A stretch of 35,424 bases of DNA from an uncultured Colwellia sp. (GTDB lineage: Bacteria > Pseudomonadota > Gammaproteobacteria > Enterobacterales > Alteromonadaceae). Shown in pieces: positions 1 through 9,190 of the stretch. The stretch is from positions 1 to 35,424 of the forward strand of contig CAJXQI010000029.1 of NCBI GenBank assembly GCA_913058395.1. The letters run 5' to 3'. Position 1 is the first letter of the stretch. Each line of letters opens with the position of its first letter. The translations under genes were made by a program, and so were the position numbers. Below the pieces are notes generated by a model, which saw only the letters and a program-made list of their open reading frames with translations, ran no database searches and had not been told where the DNA came from.

Positions 1-11
1 CGGAGGGTGCC

Positions 12-395
12 TTGGATAAAAATATGAAAGTGCTTGTTGTTGATGATTTTTCAACGATGAGACGTATAATCAAAAACTTGTTACGTGACATAGGCTTCAC
101 TAATATTTCGGAAGCTGATGACGGAAGCACAGCATTACCAATGCTAAAAGAGGGTGACTTTGATTTTGTTGTTACCGATTGGAACATGCCAGGTATGCAA
201 GGGATTGATTTACTTAAAGCAATTAGAGCTGATGCGAAATTGTCTCATATCCCAGTATTAATGGTGACTGCAGAAGCGAAAAAAGAGCAAATTGTGATGG
301 CAGCACAAGCAGGTGTGAATGGTTACATTGTTAAGCCATTTACCGCAGCAACGCTAAATACTAAGCTTGATAAGATTTTTGAACGTCTCGGTTAA
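12..395 (+). CDS. cheY: Chemotaxis response regulator CheY
   Basis: Single receiver domain of 127 residues. When phosphorylated by CheA it binds the flagellar switch and changes rotation. Visible active-site residues are the acidic pair D11/D12, phospho-acceptor D56 (in TDWNMPG), T86 and K108, with the switch aromatic Y105. The run [14 protein letters not shown] is typical of polar-flagellum CheY. The start is taken as TTG at 12 because GGAGG at 2-6 is well spaced for it; the in-frame ATG at 24 would be too far from that site. A longer N-terminus beginning before the window cannot be excluded. It is first in the window of a same-strand chemotaxis cluster, with cheZ 28 bp downstream. Confidence 0.97.
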   Translation: MDKNMKVLVVDDFSTMRRIIKNLLRDIGFTNISEADDGSTALPMLKEGDFDFVVTDWNMPGMQGIDLLKAIRADAKLSHIPVLMVTAEAKKEQIVMAAQAGVNGYIVKPFTAATLNTKLDKIFERLG

Positions 396-423
396 TCATT
401 AATTTTTTACGCAAGGACGTCAC

Positions 424-1167
424 ATGACTTTAAATACCAGTGTCCATGTTTCTTTGGAACAAGCTAAGTTATTGGTTGAGTATTTGGAAACTGACCAACA
501 AGATAAAGCTGATGAGCTTATCGCGGAAATTCAAAATCCAATAAATTCTGAATTGTTTGCTGAAATAGGCAAGCTGACGCGTCAGTTACATGATTCTTTG
601 AATAACTTTCAATTGGATAGTCGCTTGAATGAATTTGCTACGGCAGACATTCCCGATGCGAAAGAACGCTTGAACTATGTAATTAGTCGCACTGAAGAAG
701 CTGCGAATAAAACCATGGACGCTGTAGAGTCTATTTTTCCTGTTGTTGATACCATTCAACAGCAAATTAGTTCAGTAAACCCGCTTTGGCAAAAGTTAAT
801 GCATAACGAACTCGATGTTGGTGAGTTTAAAGACCTTTGCCGAGATATCGATATCTTACTAAGAACTACTGAGAAAGAAACTGGTCATATGCATAGCCTG
901 ATGACTGACGTGTTAATGGCGCAAGATTTCCAAGATCTTACCGGCCAAGTTATCCGTAAAGTTATTGATTTAGTGCATGAAGTTGAAGAAAGCTTGATAA
1001 ATATGTTAACTGCGTTTGGTATTTCTTCTGAAGAAGCGAAAGCTACTCACTACCCGAGAGTAGGTGAAAATTTAGTTGAAGGGCCAATTGTTAACACAGA
1101 AAGTCGCAGTGATGTGGTTTCAGACCAAGACGATGTCGACGATTTGTTATCAAGTTTAGGTTTTTAA
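424..1167 (+). CDS. cheZ: Protein phosphatase CheZ
   Basis: CheZ dephosphorylates CheY-P and so ends the tumble or reversal signal. The protein is 247 residues and largely helical, fitting the long four-helix-bundle dimer of the family. The catalytic segment AQDFQDLTGQVI is present; D171 and Q175 correspond to the active-site Asp and Gln of the E. coli enzyme. The acidic C-terminus (residues 236-247, DDVDDLLSSLGF) is the amphipathic peptide that docks CheY. AAGGACGT precedes the ATG. The stop codon overlaps the ribosome-binding site of cheA. Confidence 0.96.
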   Translation: MTLNTSVHVSLEQAKLLVEYLETDQQDKADELIAEIQNPINSELFAEIGKLTRQLHDSLNNFQLDSRLNEFATADIPDAKERLNYVISRTEEAANKTMDAVESIFPVVDTIQQQISSVNPLWQKLMHNELDVGEFKDLCRDIDILLRTTEKETGHMHSLMTDVLMAQDFQDLTGQVIRKVIDLVHEVEESLINMLTAFGISSEEAKATHYPRVGENLVEGPIVNTESRSDVVSDQDDVDDLLSSLGF

Positions 1168-1179
1168 AGGAGTTACTCA

Positions 1180-3291
1180 ATGTCATTTGAACAAGATGAA
1201 GAAATTCTTCAAGATTTTTTAATCGAAGCTGGAGAAATACTTGAGAGCTTGTCGGAACAATTAGTTGAACTTGAAAATGATCCCGATAATGCTGATTTAC
1301 TTAATGCTATTTTTAGGGGCTTTCATACCGTAAAAGGTGGTGCAGGCTTTTTAGCATTAACTGAATTAGTCGATGTTTGTCATGGTGCAGAAAACGTTTT
1401 TGATATTTTAAGAAATACCAATAATGAACGCACAGTTACCTCTGATTTAATGGATGTTATTCTTCAAGCACTTGATACCATTAATGCGATGTTTGTTCAG
1501 GTTCAAAATCGTGAACCTCTAGTGCCTGCAGAGCCCGCTCTATTAGCTGAATTACATCGACTATGTGACCCAGAAGGTGTAGAAGTTATTGCTCCTGCCC
1601 CTGTTGAGCCAGAAGTCGTAGAAACTAGTTCCGCTAATGATTCAAATGACGAAATGAGTGAAGATGAATTTGAACGCTTATTAGACGAATTACATGGTGG
1701 TGGTGCGCCCAGTGCACCAGTTGCTGAACCTGTTGTAGAAGCTAATACAAGTAGTAACGATATATCTGACGATGAATTTGAATCGTTATTAGATGAACTA
1801 CATGGCCAAGGAGCATTTTCTCCTGCAATAGCATCAACACCTAGTGCTCCGGCTTTATCATCTAATTCTGATGAAATTGATGATGACGAATTCGAGTCAC
1901 TATTAGATGAGTTACACGGTAAAGGTAAAGCACCAAATATACAACCTAGTGCACCGGTAAGCCAAGCGGTTAGTCCGGTAGCTAAAGCTGCGCCTAAGCC
2001 AGCGCCAACCCCAACCCCAGTAGTGAAAAAAGCGGTAGCTAAACCTGCTGAAAATAAAGTAGAGCCAGCCAAAGACAAAAAAGCAGCTCCAGCAGCGCAG
2101 GGTGAAACAACTGTTCGCGTTGACACTAAACGACTAGACCAAATTATGAATATGGTCGGGGAATTGGTATTGGTACGAAATCGTCTTACCAGCTTAGGTA
2201 TGACCAAAGAAGATGAAGAATTAACTAAAGCAGTATCAAATTTAGACGCCGTTACGACGGATCTACAAGGTGCGGTTATGAAAACCCGCATGCAGCCAAT
2301 TAAGAAAGTTTTTGGTCGTTTTCCGCGTGTTGTTCGTGATTTAGCGCGAAGCCTCAATAAAGAAATTAAGTTAATTTTAGAAGGCGAAGAAACTGATTTA
2401 GATAAAAACCTTGTTGAGGCCTTAGCTGATCCATTGGTGCATCTTGTGCGTAACTCTGTTGACCACGGTATTGAAGCGCCAGAAAAACGTGAAGCTGCTG
2501 GTAAGCCTCGTGAAGGTGTAGTCGTATTATCTGCATCACAAGAAGGCGATCATATTCTATTGACCATTCGTGATGATGGTGCGGGTATGAACGCTGAAAA
2601 ATTAAAAGAAATAGCCATAGAACGTGGTGTTTTAGATGCTGATGCTGCAGCCCGCATGTCAGACAAAGAAGCATTTAGCCTGATTTTTGCACCAGGATTT
2701 TCAACGAAAACAGAAATTTCAGAAGTTTCTGGTCGTGGTGTGGGCATGGATGTGGTTAAAACTAAAATCACCCAGTTAAATGGTACAGTAAATATCGACT
2801 CAGAGATGGGCGTTGGTACTATACTTGAAATTAAAGTACCGTTAACTTTAGCTATTTTACCAACCTTAATGGTGATTGTAGGTAAACAAACTTTTGCATT
2901 GCCATTGGCTGGTGTTAATGAGATTTTCCACCTTGATCTAACGACAACGAATGTTGTTGATGGTCAATTGACGATTATTGTTCGAGAAAAAGCGATCCCA
3001 CTATTCTATTTAGATCAATGGCTCGTGCGTAATTATGTTGATAAGCCGCGCGACCGTGGTCATGTGGTCATAGTGCAGCTAGGCAATCAGCAAGTTGGCT
3101 TTGTGGTTGATAGTTTAATTGGCCAAGAAGAAGTCGTTATTAAGCCATTAGATAGGCTTTTACATGGTACTCCGGGCATGGCTGGCGCTACAATTACCAG
3201 TGATGGTGGAATTGCATTAATTGTTGATGTACCTAACATGTTGAAGTATTACGCTAAAAAGTCGGTTGTGAATAAAAAACTACACTCATAG
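1180..3291 (+). CDS. cheA: Chemotaxis histidine kinase CheA
   Basis: Receptor-coupled kinase of 703 residues. The N-terminal Hpt (P1) domain has phospho-histidine H49 in FHTVKGGAG. A long low-complexity linker (about 135-310) follows, then P3 dimerisation and the P4 ATPase with the N-box around N425 (VRNSVDHGIE), DDGAGMN and GRGVGMDVV. A C-terminal CheW-like P5 domain completes it. No folded P2 CheY-binding domain is recognisable. In its place the linker holds three near-identical motifs of the type DEFE-x-LLDELHG at 162-173, 198-209 and 236-247, separated by Ala/Pro-rich spacers, then an Ala/Pro/Lys-rich stretch. AAGGAG at 1167 precedes the ATG. Its likely partners here are CheW, ParP, CheY and CheB. 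Confidence 0.97.
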   Translation: MSFEQDEEILQDFLIEAGEILESLSEQLVELENDPDNADLLNAIFRGFHTVKGGAGFLALTELVDVCHGAENVFDILRNTNNERTVTSDLMDVILQALDTINAMFVQVQNREPLVPAEPALLAELHRLCDPEGVEVIAPAPVEPEVVETSSANDSNDEMSEDEFERLLDELHGGGAPSAPVAEPVVEANTSSNDISDDEFESLLDELHGQGAFSPAIASTPSAPALSSNSDEIDDDEFESLLDELHGKGKAPNIQPSAPVSQAVSPVAKAAPKPAPTPTPVVKKAVAKPAENKVEPAKDKKAAPAAQGETTVRVDTKRLDQIMNMVGELVLVRNRLTSLGMTKEDEELTKAVSNLDAVTTDLQGAVMKTRMQPIKKVFGRFPRVVRDLARSLNKEIKLILEGEETDLDKNLVEALADPLVHLVRNSVDHGIEAPEKREAAGKPREGVVVLSASQEGDHILLTIRDDGAGMNAEKLKEIAIERGVLDADAAARMSDKEAFSLIFAPGFSTKTEISEVSGRGVGMDVVKTKITQLNGTVNIDSEMGVGTILEIKVPLTLAILPTLMVIVGKQTFALPLAGVNEIFHLDLTTTNVVDGQLTIIVREKAIPLFYLDQWLVRNYVDKPRDRGHVVIVQLGNQQVGFVVDSLIGQEEVVIKPLDRLLHGTPGMAGATITSDGGIALIVDVPNMLKYYAKKSVVNKKLHS

Positions 3292-3322
3292 CCACGTAAT
3301 CAAAATAGGAAAGAGATTGTAA

Positions 3323-4444
3323 ATGTCCTTTAAAGTATTGGTGGTTGATGACTCCAGTTTTTTTCGACGCCGAGTTACGGATATTCTCAATAAAGATCCT
3401 AATCTTGAGGTTATTGATGTTGCCATTAATGGTCTTGACGCAGTGGAAAAGGCAATTGCCTTAAAACCTGACGTCATTACCATGGATATTGAAATGCCAT
3501 TATTAAATGGCATTGAAGCGGTTAAACAAATAATGGCTAAAGCACCAACGGCTATTATTATGTTCTCCTCCTTAACGCATGACGGCGCTAAAGCAACATT
3601 AGAAGCTTTGGATGCTGGGGCATTAGACTTTTTACCAAAGAAATTTAATGAAATTGCGAAAAATACTGAAGATGCAGGTAGTTTATTACGTCAACGAGTT
3701 ATTCAGTTAGCCCGAAAAAAATCAGGACGTTTAGCACGTATCTCAACATTTCGTTCACGTGATAGTCGTGAATTTAAAAGCCAAACTCCAACATTAACTT
3801 CAAAGGCTGCTAGCGTTACACGTAGTGAACGCTCACAGGCCTCTATTCGAAAAAGCTCAGGCAAGCAGTACAAGTTATTGGCGATCGGAACATCAACTGG
3901 TGGGCCTGTTGCGTTACAAAAACTGTTAACACAATTACCTGAAGATTTTCCTCTACCTATTATCATGGTGCAGCATATGCCGGCTGCTTTCACTTTGGCG
4001 TTCGCTAAGCGGCTGAATACATTGTGTAAAATAAATATTAAGCAAGCTGAGTCTGGTGATGTTCTTAAACCTGGTTGTGCCTATTTAGCGCCTGGCGGCA
4101 AACAAATGATCATTGATGGTACAGAAAATGCAGCAAAACTAAGAATACTTGAAGACGATTCAGAGCGAATTGCTTTCAAGCCAAGTGTAGATATTAGTTT
4201 TGGCTCTGCAGCAAAGGTATTTGGCGGCAACGTTTTAGGCATCATATTAACTGGCATGGGTGCTGATGGTCGTGATGGCTCACGACTGTTAAAAAATAAA
4301 GGCGCAACTATCTGGGCTCAAGATGAAGAGTCGTGTGTTGTTTACGGTATGCCGCAAGCGGTGACCGTTGCTGGAATATCTGAACTATCTTTGGCAATTG
4401 AAAGCTTTCCATCTGCGATCCTAAAGGAAATACAGCATGGATAA
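3323..4444 (+). CDS. cheB: Protein-glutamate methylesterase/deamidase CheB
   Basis: CheB removes methyl groups from chemoreceptors during adaptation and is activated by CheA phosphorylation. It has an N-terminal receiver domain with D9/D10 and phospho-acceptor D55, a Ser/Arg/Lys-rich linker (about 140-180), and a C-terminal methylesterase domain. The catalytic triad is visible as S191 in GTSTGGP, H218 in QHMP and D315 in GMGADGRDG. The 373-residue length is normal. AGGAAAG precedes the ATG. The 3' end overlaps motC by 8 bp, which suggests translational coupling. Confidence 0.96.
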   Translation: MSFKVLVVDDSSFFRRRVTDILNKDPNLEVIDVAINGLDAVEKAIALKPDVITMDIEMPLLNGIEAVKQIMAKAPTAIIMFSSLTHDGAKATLEALDAGALDFLPKKFNEIAKNTEDAGSLLRQRVIQLARKKSGRLARISTFRSRDSREFKSQTPTLTSKAASVTRSERSQASIRKSSGKQYKLLAIGTSTGGPVALQKLLTQLPEDFPLPIIMVQHMPAAFTLAFAKRLNTLCKINIKQAESGDVLKPGCAYLAPGGKQMIIDGTENAAKLRILEDDSERIAFKPSVDISFGSAAKVFGGNVLGIILTGMGADGRDGSRLLKNKGATIWAQDEESCVVYGMPQAVTVAGISELSLAIESFPSAILKEIQHG

Positions 4445-5183
4445 ATTGAGTATCTCAGGGTTAATTATTGCCATATTGGCAATCTATCTTGGTTTTATTA
4501 TTGACGGTGGATCGGTTGTTTCTTTATTAGAGCTGCCAGCCTTTATTATTGTTTTTGGCGGCACAGTTGGTGCGGTAATGTTGCAATCATCGCAAAGCCA
4601 ATTTATCCACGCAATGTCATTACTTAAGTGGATTGCCTTACCGCCAAAATATAATGTTGAGCAAGGCATCGAATCTATCGTTGTATGGGCTGAAAAAGCT
4701 CGCGAATCAGGCTTCTTATCGCTTGAACATATTGCCGAAGAAGAAAACGACTTCTTTATTAATAAAGGGTTGAACCTGCTGGTTGACGGTGTTGAAGTTG
4801 AAAACCTACGTGTTTCGCTAGAGCTAGATTTGGATTTATATCGTGAGCATAACTTACGTTCTGCTCATGTTTTCGAGTCTATGGGCGGCTACAGTCCAAC
4901 GATTGGTATTCTTGGTGCTGTGTTAGGTTTAATACATGCCATGTCAAATTTAGCGGACCCACAATTATTAGGTCAAGGCATTGCTACCGCCTTTGTGGCA
5001 ACCATTTACGGGGTCGGTTTTGCCAATCTAATATATCTACCAATAGCGAATAAAATTAAAGCGATTGTTCATGAACAAACCATGTACCGTGAAATGATGA
5101 CAGAAGGTTTAGTTGCCATCGCTTTAGCGGAAAACCCACATGCTATTGAAAACAAGTTGTCTGCCTTTCGGTTAGAACAATGA
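4437..5183 (+). CDS. motC: Flagellar stator protein MotC (MotA/TolQ/ExbB family)
   Basis: Inner-membrane stator subunit of 248 residues, about four membrane segments. Two lie near the N-terminus (residues 5-50, ending [14 protein letters not shown]). Two lie in the second half, beginning with the conserved proline segment [14 protein letters not shown] and then [21 protein letters not shown]. Its position inside the cheYZAB cluster and directly before a MotB-type partner matches MotC/MotD of polar flagellates, a second stator pair besides PomAB or MotAB. Ion specificity cannot be told from the sequence alone. The start overlaps cheB by 8 bp and the stop overlaps motD by 4 bp (ATGA). Confidence 0.9.
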   Translation: MDKLSISGLIIAILAIYLGFIIDGGSVVSLLELPAFIIVFGGTVGAVMLQSSQSQFIHAMSLLKWIALPPKYNVEQGIESIVVWAEKARESGFLSLEHIAEEENDFFINKGLNLLVDGVEVENLRVSLELDLDLYREHNLRSAHVFESMGGYSPTIGILGAVLGLIHAMSNLADPQLLGQGIATAFVATIYGVGFANLIYLPIANKIKAIVHEQTMYREMMTEGLVAIALAENPHAIENKLSAFRLEQ

Positions 5184-6178
5184 ACCGGTTACGTGCGAGA
5201 CGTCACTCAGTCGAGAATGATAACGTAGAGCGTTGGTTAGTTTCTTACGCTGACTATATGACCTTACTTTTTGCACTGTTTGTTGTACTTTATGCGATGG
5301 CGATGGTTAATGAAGAACCATTCGAAACAGCGACTGAGTCAATTGGTCGCGTATTTCAAGCCAATGAAGAGCAGCCTAAAAACCGTGGTCACGGTGATGA
5401 TATTTTGCCAGTGAACAGTTCTAAAACAAATAAACGACTATTTGGTAATGGTATTCTAGATGCTGCAGGCCCTGAACTGGTTGAGGGGGAGATTACTTTA
5501 TCAAATGTTTCTGATGAGCAAGTTGGTACAACACTTACTTCTTTAGAAAAAGAGCTACATGAAGCGCTATACGAGCTTGTAGAGTCAGGTTATGCGCAAT
5601 TACAAATTGATGGTGACTGGCTCGAAATTGAATTAAATAGTGGTTTATTATTTCCTAGTGGCTCCGCATCACCAACCAATGCGGCGAGAGATATTTTAAC
5701 AGTTATTAATAATATTATTGCCAGTACCAGTAACTATATTCGGGTCAGAGGGTATACTGATAATCAACCGATAGCGACAGAGTTTTTTTCGTCAAATTGG
5801 GAATTGTCAGTATTTAGAGCGACAGCCATTTTACGGGTGTTAGAAAACTTGAGTTTAAACCCTGCACGTATGGCAATTGAAGGTTATGGAGAATACTACC
5901 CTAATGCGGATAATAAAACCGCGACTGGGCGTTCGAAAAATAGACGTGTTGTCATTGCTATTTCAAAATATGGTTTAGAAAAAGCCAATTTATTGGCAGC
6001 ACCAACGATTTCAGTAAAAGATGTTGAAGCTATTAAACAAATTAGTGCCGACAATGCTGGCGAAGAAGAAATCAGAATAATTCGCCTTGAAAATGGCGGT
6101 ATTCGTATTACCACTCGTGCTGATGAAAGTGAGAATGAAAATAACAACACTGTTTCTCAACAAGACAATAATCAATAG
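5180..6178 (+). CDS. motD: Flagellar stator protein MotD (MotB/OmpA family)
   Basis: Peptidoglycan-anchoring stator subunit of 332 residues. After a basic N-terminus comes the single transmembrane helix SYADYMTLLFALFVVLYAM, with the essential ion-binding aspartate at D25. A plug and linker region follows, then an OmpA-like domain (about 150-260) with RVRGYTDNQPI, NWELSVFRA and GRSKNRRVVI, the usual peptidoglycan-binding signature. The C-terminal tail of about 60 residues is acidic and Asn/Gln-rich, longer than in MotB. It starts by a 4-bp overlap with motC. Confidence 0.9.
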   Translation: MNRLRARRHSVENDNVERWLVSYADYMTLLFALFVVLYAMAMVNEEPFETATESIGRVFQANEEQPKNRGHGDDILPVNSSKTNKRLFGNGILDAAGPELVEGEITLSNVSDEQVGTTLTSLEKELHEALYELVESGYAQLQIDGDWLEIELNSGLLFPSGSASPTNAARDILTVINNIIASTSNYIRVRGYTDNQPIATEFFSSNWELSVFRATAILRVLENLSLNPARMAIEGYGEYYPNADNKTATGRSKNRRVVIAISKYGLEKANLLAAPTISVKDVEAIKQISADNAGEEEIRIIRLENGGIRITTRADESENENNNTVSQQDNNQ

Positions 6179-6187
6179 GAAATTCAC

Positions 6188-6964
6188 TTGGTAGTTTGGA
6201 CAGTTGCAAACCAAAAAGGTGGTGTAGGTAAAACAACATCAACAATTTCCTTAGCTGGATTACTCGCACAAAAAGGCTATCGAGTATTGTTGGTTGATAC
6301 CGATCCACATGCTTCGCTTAGCTACTATTTTGGTATCGAATCGGAAGATTTAGACTTAAGTGTTTATGATTTATTTTTGCAAGTTTCGACCAAAGAACAA
6401 ATCATGCAAAGCTTATGTCCTACTCATTATGACAATATTGACATATTGCCAGCCACAATGGGACTCGCCACACTTGATCGCTCTTTAGGTAATAAAGGCG
6501 GTATGGGCTTAGTATTAAAGAAAGCCATGCAGAAAATCAATGATGAATATGATTACGTATTAATCGATTGTCCGCCAATTTTAGGTGTGTTGATGGTGAA
6601 TGCATTGGCGGCTTGTGAACGAATTATTGTACCTGTACAAACTGAGTTTTTAGCATTAAAAGGTTTAGACCGGATGATGAAAACGCTCGATATTATGCAA
6701 AGTGAGCAAACTCAACCATTTAAATACAGCATAGTGCCAACGATGTTTGATAAACGCACTAAGGCTTCACTGATGACTTATCGTAAACTACAAGAATTGT
6801 ACGGTGACGCTGTTTGGCCTGGAGTGATACCGATTGACACTAATTTTCGCAATGCTAGTGTTTTACAAAAGGTACCTTCTGACTATGCACCCAATTCTCG
6901 TGGTATCATAGCGTATACAAATTTATTAAAATATTTAATTCATTTAAAATCAGTGGGTAAGTAA
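6188..6964 (+). CDS. parC: ParA-family ATPase ParC, polar positioning of the chemotaxis array
   Basis: MinD/ParA-type ATPase of 258 residues with a deviant Walker A motif, K10-GGVGKTT, carrying the signature lysine K10 and the P-loop lysine K15. Walker B-like YDYVLIDCPP follows around residue 120. In polar flagellates the ParA homologue in this exact place recruits chemotaxis arrays to the cell pole and segregates them at division, with ParP as partner. The only suitable start is TTG at 6188, preceded by AGGAA. It is 9 bp after motD and 4 bp before parP, so almost certainly cotranscribed. Confidence 0.88.
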   Translation: MVVWTVANQKGGVGKTTSTISLAGLLAQKGYRVLLVDTDPHASLSYYFGIESEDLDLSVYDLFLQVSTKEQIMQSLCPTHYDNIDILPATMGLATLDRSLGNKGGMGLVLKKAMQKINDEYDYVLIDCPPILGVLMVNALAACERIIVPVQTEFLALKGLDRMMKTLDIMQSEQTQPFKYSIVPTMFDKRTKASLMTYRKLQELYGDAVWPGVIPIDTNFRNASVLQKVPSDYAPNSRGIIAYTNLLKYLIHLKSVGK

Positions 6965-6968
6965 ATCA

Positions 6969-7853
6969 ATGTCAAAATCTTTAGCGGCAAGTAAGCATTT
7001 AATGCAGAACTATTTGTCTGAACTGCTTACCGAAGAGGTTGACGAAAAGGCTACTGTTCAGGTTAAAGAAAAGCTCGTACAGCCCGTTGAACAGCTATTA
7101 AGCCAAGTTAGCTTACCCAGTGTTGCTAGTAGCGAAAGTACTGAGAAAGTCAAAGCTGAAGAAAAAGCAATACTTGAAACATCGCTTTTAACAGAGCCGG
7201 CTGTAATTAGTCGAAGAGCATCGCAAGTTGAACGAGAAAAAACTAGTAGTCGACAGCAAAAGTCTGCAGCGCCTGAAAAAACTGCAGTGCCTGACAAAGC
7301 ACAAAGCCTTATTAAGAAAAAAGCGATTGCGCCAGAAGTTACACCTGAAATTACGACGCGAAAAAGTGTCGGCGGTTTTGAAGCTAAGCCAGAAAAAAGT
7401 TATCGACAAGGCGATTTTCAAGCATTATTTTTTAATGTTGCTGGTTTAACCGTTGCGGTGCCTTTAATTGAGTTAGGCGGTATTCATAATAGTGACAAAA
7501 CCACTGCTTTAATGGGGAAACCTGATTGGTTTAAAGGCGTTATGTTACGTCGCGATGAAAAGATCAATGTTGTTGATACTGCACGTTGGGTGATGCCAGA
7601 AAAGTGTGATGAAAAATTATTATCTTCATTAGATTACCAATACATAATCATGCTGAATGATTCGTCTTGGGGCTTGGCGGCGGAGAGTTTAGTTAATACT
7701 GTAACTTTAAAACAAAAAGATGTGAAATGGTTAGACTCACCAAGCAAGCGACCATGGTTAGCAGGTTTAGTTAAAGATCGCATGTGTGCGCTATTAGATG
7801 TCGATTCACTAATTAAGTTATTGGAAAAAGGTGTAAATATTACGCAAGAATAA
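6969..7853 (+). CDS. parP: CheW-like coupling protein ParP
   Basis: A 294-residue protein with a poorly conserved, Lys/Glu/Pro/Ala-rich N-terminal half (about 1-150) and a C-terminal CheW-like domain (about 155-290; FFNVAGLTVAVPLIELGGI near its start and GLVKDRMCALLDVDSLIKLL near its end). In vibrios ParP links the ParC ATPase to CheA and stabilises polar arrays. The order parC-parP-cheW supports that role. The function is assigned from architecture and gene order; the N-terminal half is not recognisable on its own. Confidence 0.85.
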   Translation: MSKSLAASKHLMQNYLSELLTEEVDEKATVQVKEKLVQPVEQLLSQVSLPSVASSESTEKVKAEEKAILETSLLTEPAVISRRASQVEREKTSSRQQKSAAPEKTAVPDKAQSLIKKKAIAPEVTPEITTRKSVGGFEAKPEKSYRQGDFQALFFNVAGLTVAVPLIELGGIHNSDKTTALMGKPDWFKGVMLRRDEKINVVDTARWVMPEKCDEKLLSSLDYQYIIMLNDSSWGLAAESLVNTVTLKQKDVKWLDSPSKRPWLAGLVKDRMCALLDVDSLIKLLEKGVNITQE

Positions 7854-7940
7854 TTGCTGTATTTTAACTTGTCAGTATACTTATCAAATAAGTATTTTAG
7901 TCACCAGAATAGAAAATAAAAATTGAAAGAGGCCAGTAGT

Positions 7941-8435
7941 ATGTCTGATGAAAGACGCAATGCAAATGAAAGTGTAGATACTAATGATGAAGTCGTTCAA
8001 CGGGTGACTTTCAAACTTGATAATGAAACCTATGGTATTAACGTAATGCAAGTACAGGAAATACTGCGTTATACCGAAATAGCTCCTGTTCCAGGTGCGC
8101 CTGCATATGTAATGGGTATTATCAATTTACGTGGTAACGTAGTTACTGTTATTGATACTCGTGCTCGTTTTGGTATGGAGTCTGCTGAACTAACTGATAA
8201 TACTCGTATTGTTATTATTGAAGCGGAAACACAAGTTATCGGTATTTTGGTTGATAGTGTTGCTGAAGTGGTTTATTTAAAAACTTCAGAAATTGATGCC
8301 GCGCCAAATGTTGGCAATGATGAAAGTGCTAAGTATATTCAAGGCGTAACAAACCGAGAAGGTGAGTTATTAATTTTGGTAGACTTAAATAAACTACTAT
8401 CTGATGTTGAATGGGATGAGTTAAAGCAATTCTAA
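7941..8435 (+). CDS. cheW: Chemotaxis coupling protein CheW
   Basis: Adaptor joining chemoreceptors to CheA. A single CheW domain of 164 residues, with VTFKLDNETYGINVMQVQEIL at the start of the fold and APAYVMGIINLRGNVVTVIDTR as the conserved core. ATG at 7941 is chosen over the in-frame TTG at 7923 because GAGG at 7930-7933 is correctly spaced for it. An 87-bp gap separates it from parP, so it may have its own promoter, though I see no clear sigma-28 site. A strong hairpin terminator follows at once. Confidence 0.95.
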   Translation: MSDERRNANESVDTNDEVVQRVTFKLDNETYGINVMQVQEILRYTEIAPVPGAPAYVMGIINLRGNVVTVIDTRARFGMESAELTDNTRIVIIEAETQVIGILVDSVAEVVYLKTSEIDAAPNVGNDESAKYIQGVTNREGELLILVDLNKLLSDVEWDELKQF

Positions 8436-8445
8436 GATTACTTGA

Positions 8446-8472
8446 AAAAGCCTGTGTTAGCAGGCTTTTTCA
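8446..8472 (+). terminator. Rho-independent terminator after cheW
   Basis: Stem AAAAAGCCTG / CAGGCTTTTT around a short loop (TGTTAG), followed on the plus strand by the T-run. It lies 10 bp after the cheW stop and just before the DUF2802 gene, so that gene depends on readthrough or a promoter of its own. Confidence 0.85.
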
Positions 8473-8479
8473 TTGAGTT

Positions 8480-8965
8480 GTGCTCAATAATTCTATGGAA
8501 AATATACCTGCAAACTTGATTAGCCTAGCTGCATTTTCATTGGTAATGTTAGTCGCATTATTATTGTTAACTTTGAAGAATCGCTTGTCTGGTAGAATTA
8601 TTGAATTGACGCAGAAAACCAATAGCCAAGAGCTACTGCTTTTAGAGTTACAAACACAGCTCATGCAAACTCAAAAACAGTTGCTAGAAAATACGCAGCA
8701 GTGGGATGAAGCTCAATTAGAAAATGAGCAAGTTTCTAAGCAATTAGAACATCGTATTAAAGTCAATCAAGAGCAATTTAGTACACAGTTTCAAACCATT
8801 GAACAGTTACTTCATCAACAACCTGAAGATAAGCTATATTCCCGAGCTCAGAAGTTAGTTGAGTTAGGCGCTGATATTGAAGAAATTATGCGAGAGTGCG
8901 ATATTCCTCGCCCTGAAGCAGAAATGTTGCTTGCGGTTCATCGTCAACAGTCAAATAAAAGCTAA
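8480..8965 (+). CDS. DUF2802 family membrane-anchored protein
   Basis: A protein of 161 residues (156 if the ATG at 8495 is used; neither start has a good ribosome-binding site). One N-terminal membrane helix (LAAFSLVMLVALLLLTL) is followed by a long Gln/Glu-rich coiled coil (about 40-115). The small C-terminal helical domain, YSRAQKLVELGADIEEIMRE and on, is the hallmark of DUF2802. The family commonly follows cheW in polar-flagellum clusters, so a link to motility is plausible, but its biochemical role is unknown. It lies immediately after the cheW terminator. Confidence 0.75.
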   Translation: MLNNSMENIPANLISLAAFSLVMLVALLLLTLKNRLSGRIIELTQKTNSQELLLLELQTQLMQTQKQLLENTQQWDEAQLENEQVSKQLEHRIKVNQEQFSTQFQTIEQLLHQQPEDKLYSRAQKLVELGADIEEIMRECDIPRPEAEMLLAVHRQQSNKS

Positions 8966-9190
8966 TGCCTTCGTGCTGATATAACACCGTAACTTAAGCT
9001 CTTATATCTGATGAAACAGAATTAAAGTGTTTATGTTGAAAATTTACGTTTTTTAAACAATTATCTTAATGCTAGTCACTTACCGCCCGTGTTAAGCTGA
9101 CAATATAAGCCAATATTATTCTAACTATGTCACAAAGCTATCGACTTTTAGTGATAAAACATTTAATTGTTATCGTTCAAGGACCTTGTA

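Noticed and set aside
1503-2357. Long minus-strand open frame inside cheA
   Set aside because: It is antisense to a clear cheA; the Ser/Ala-rich composition is the mirror of the Ala/Pro/Asp-rich linker.
7854-7940. Sigma-28 promoter before cheW
   Set aside because: No recognisable TAAAG ... GCCGATAA pair in the gap.
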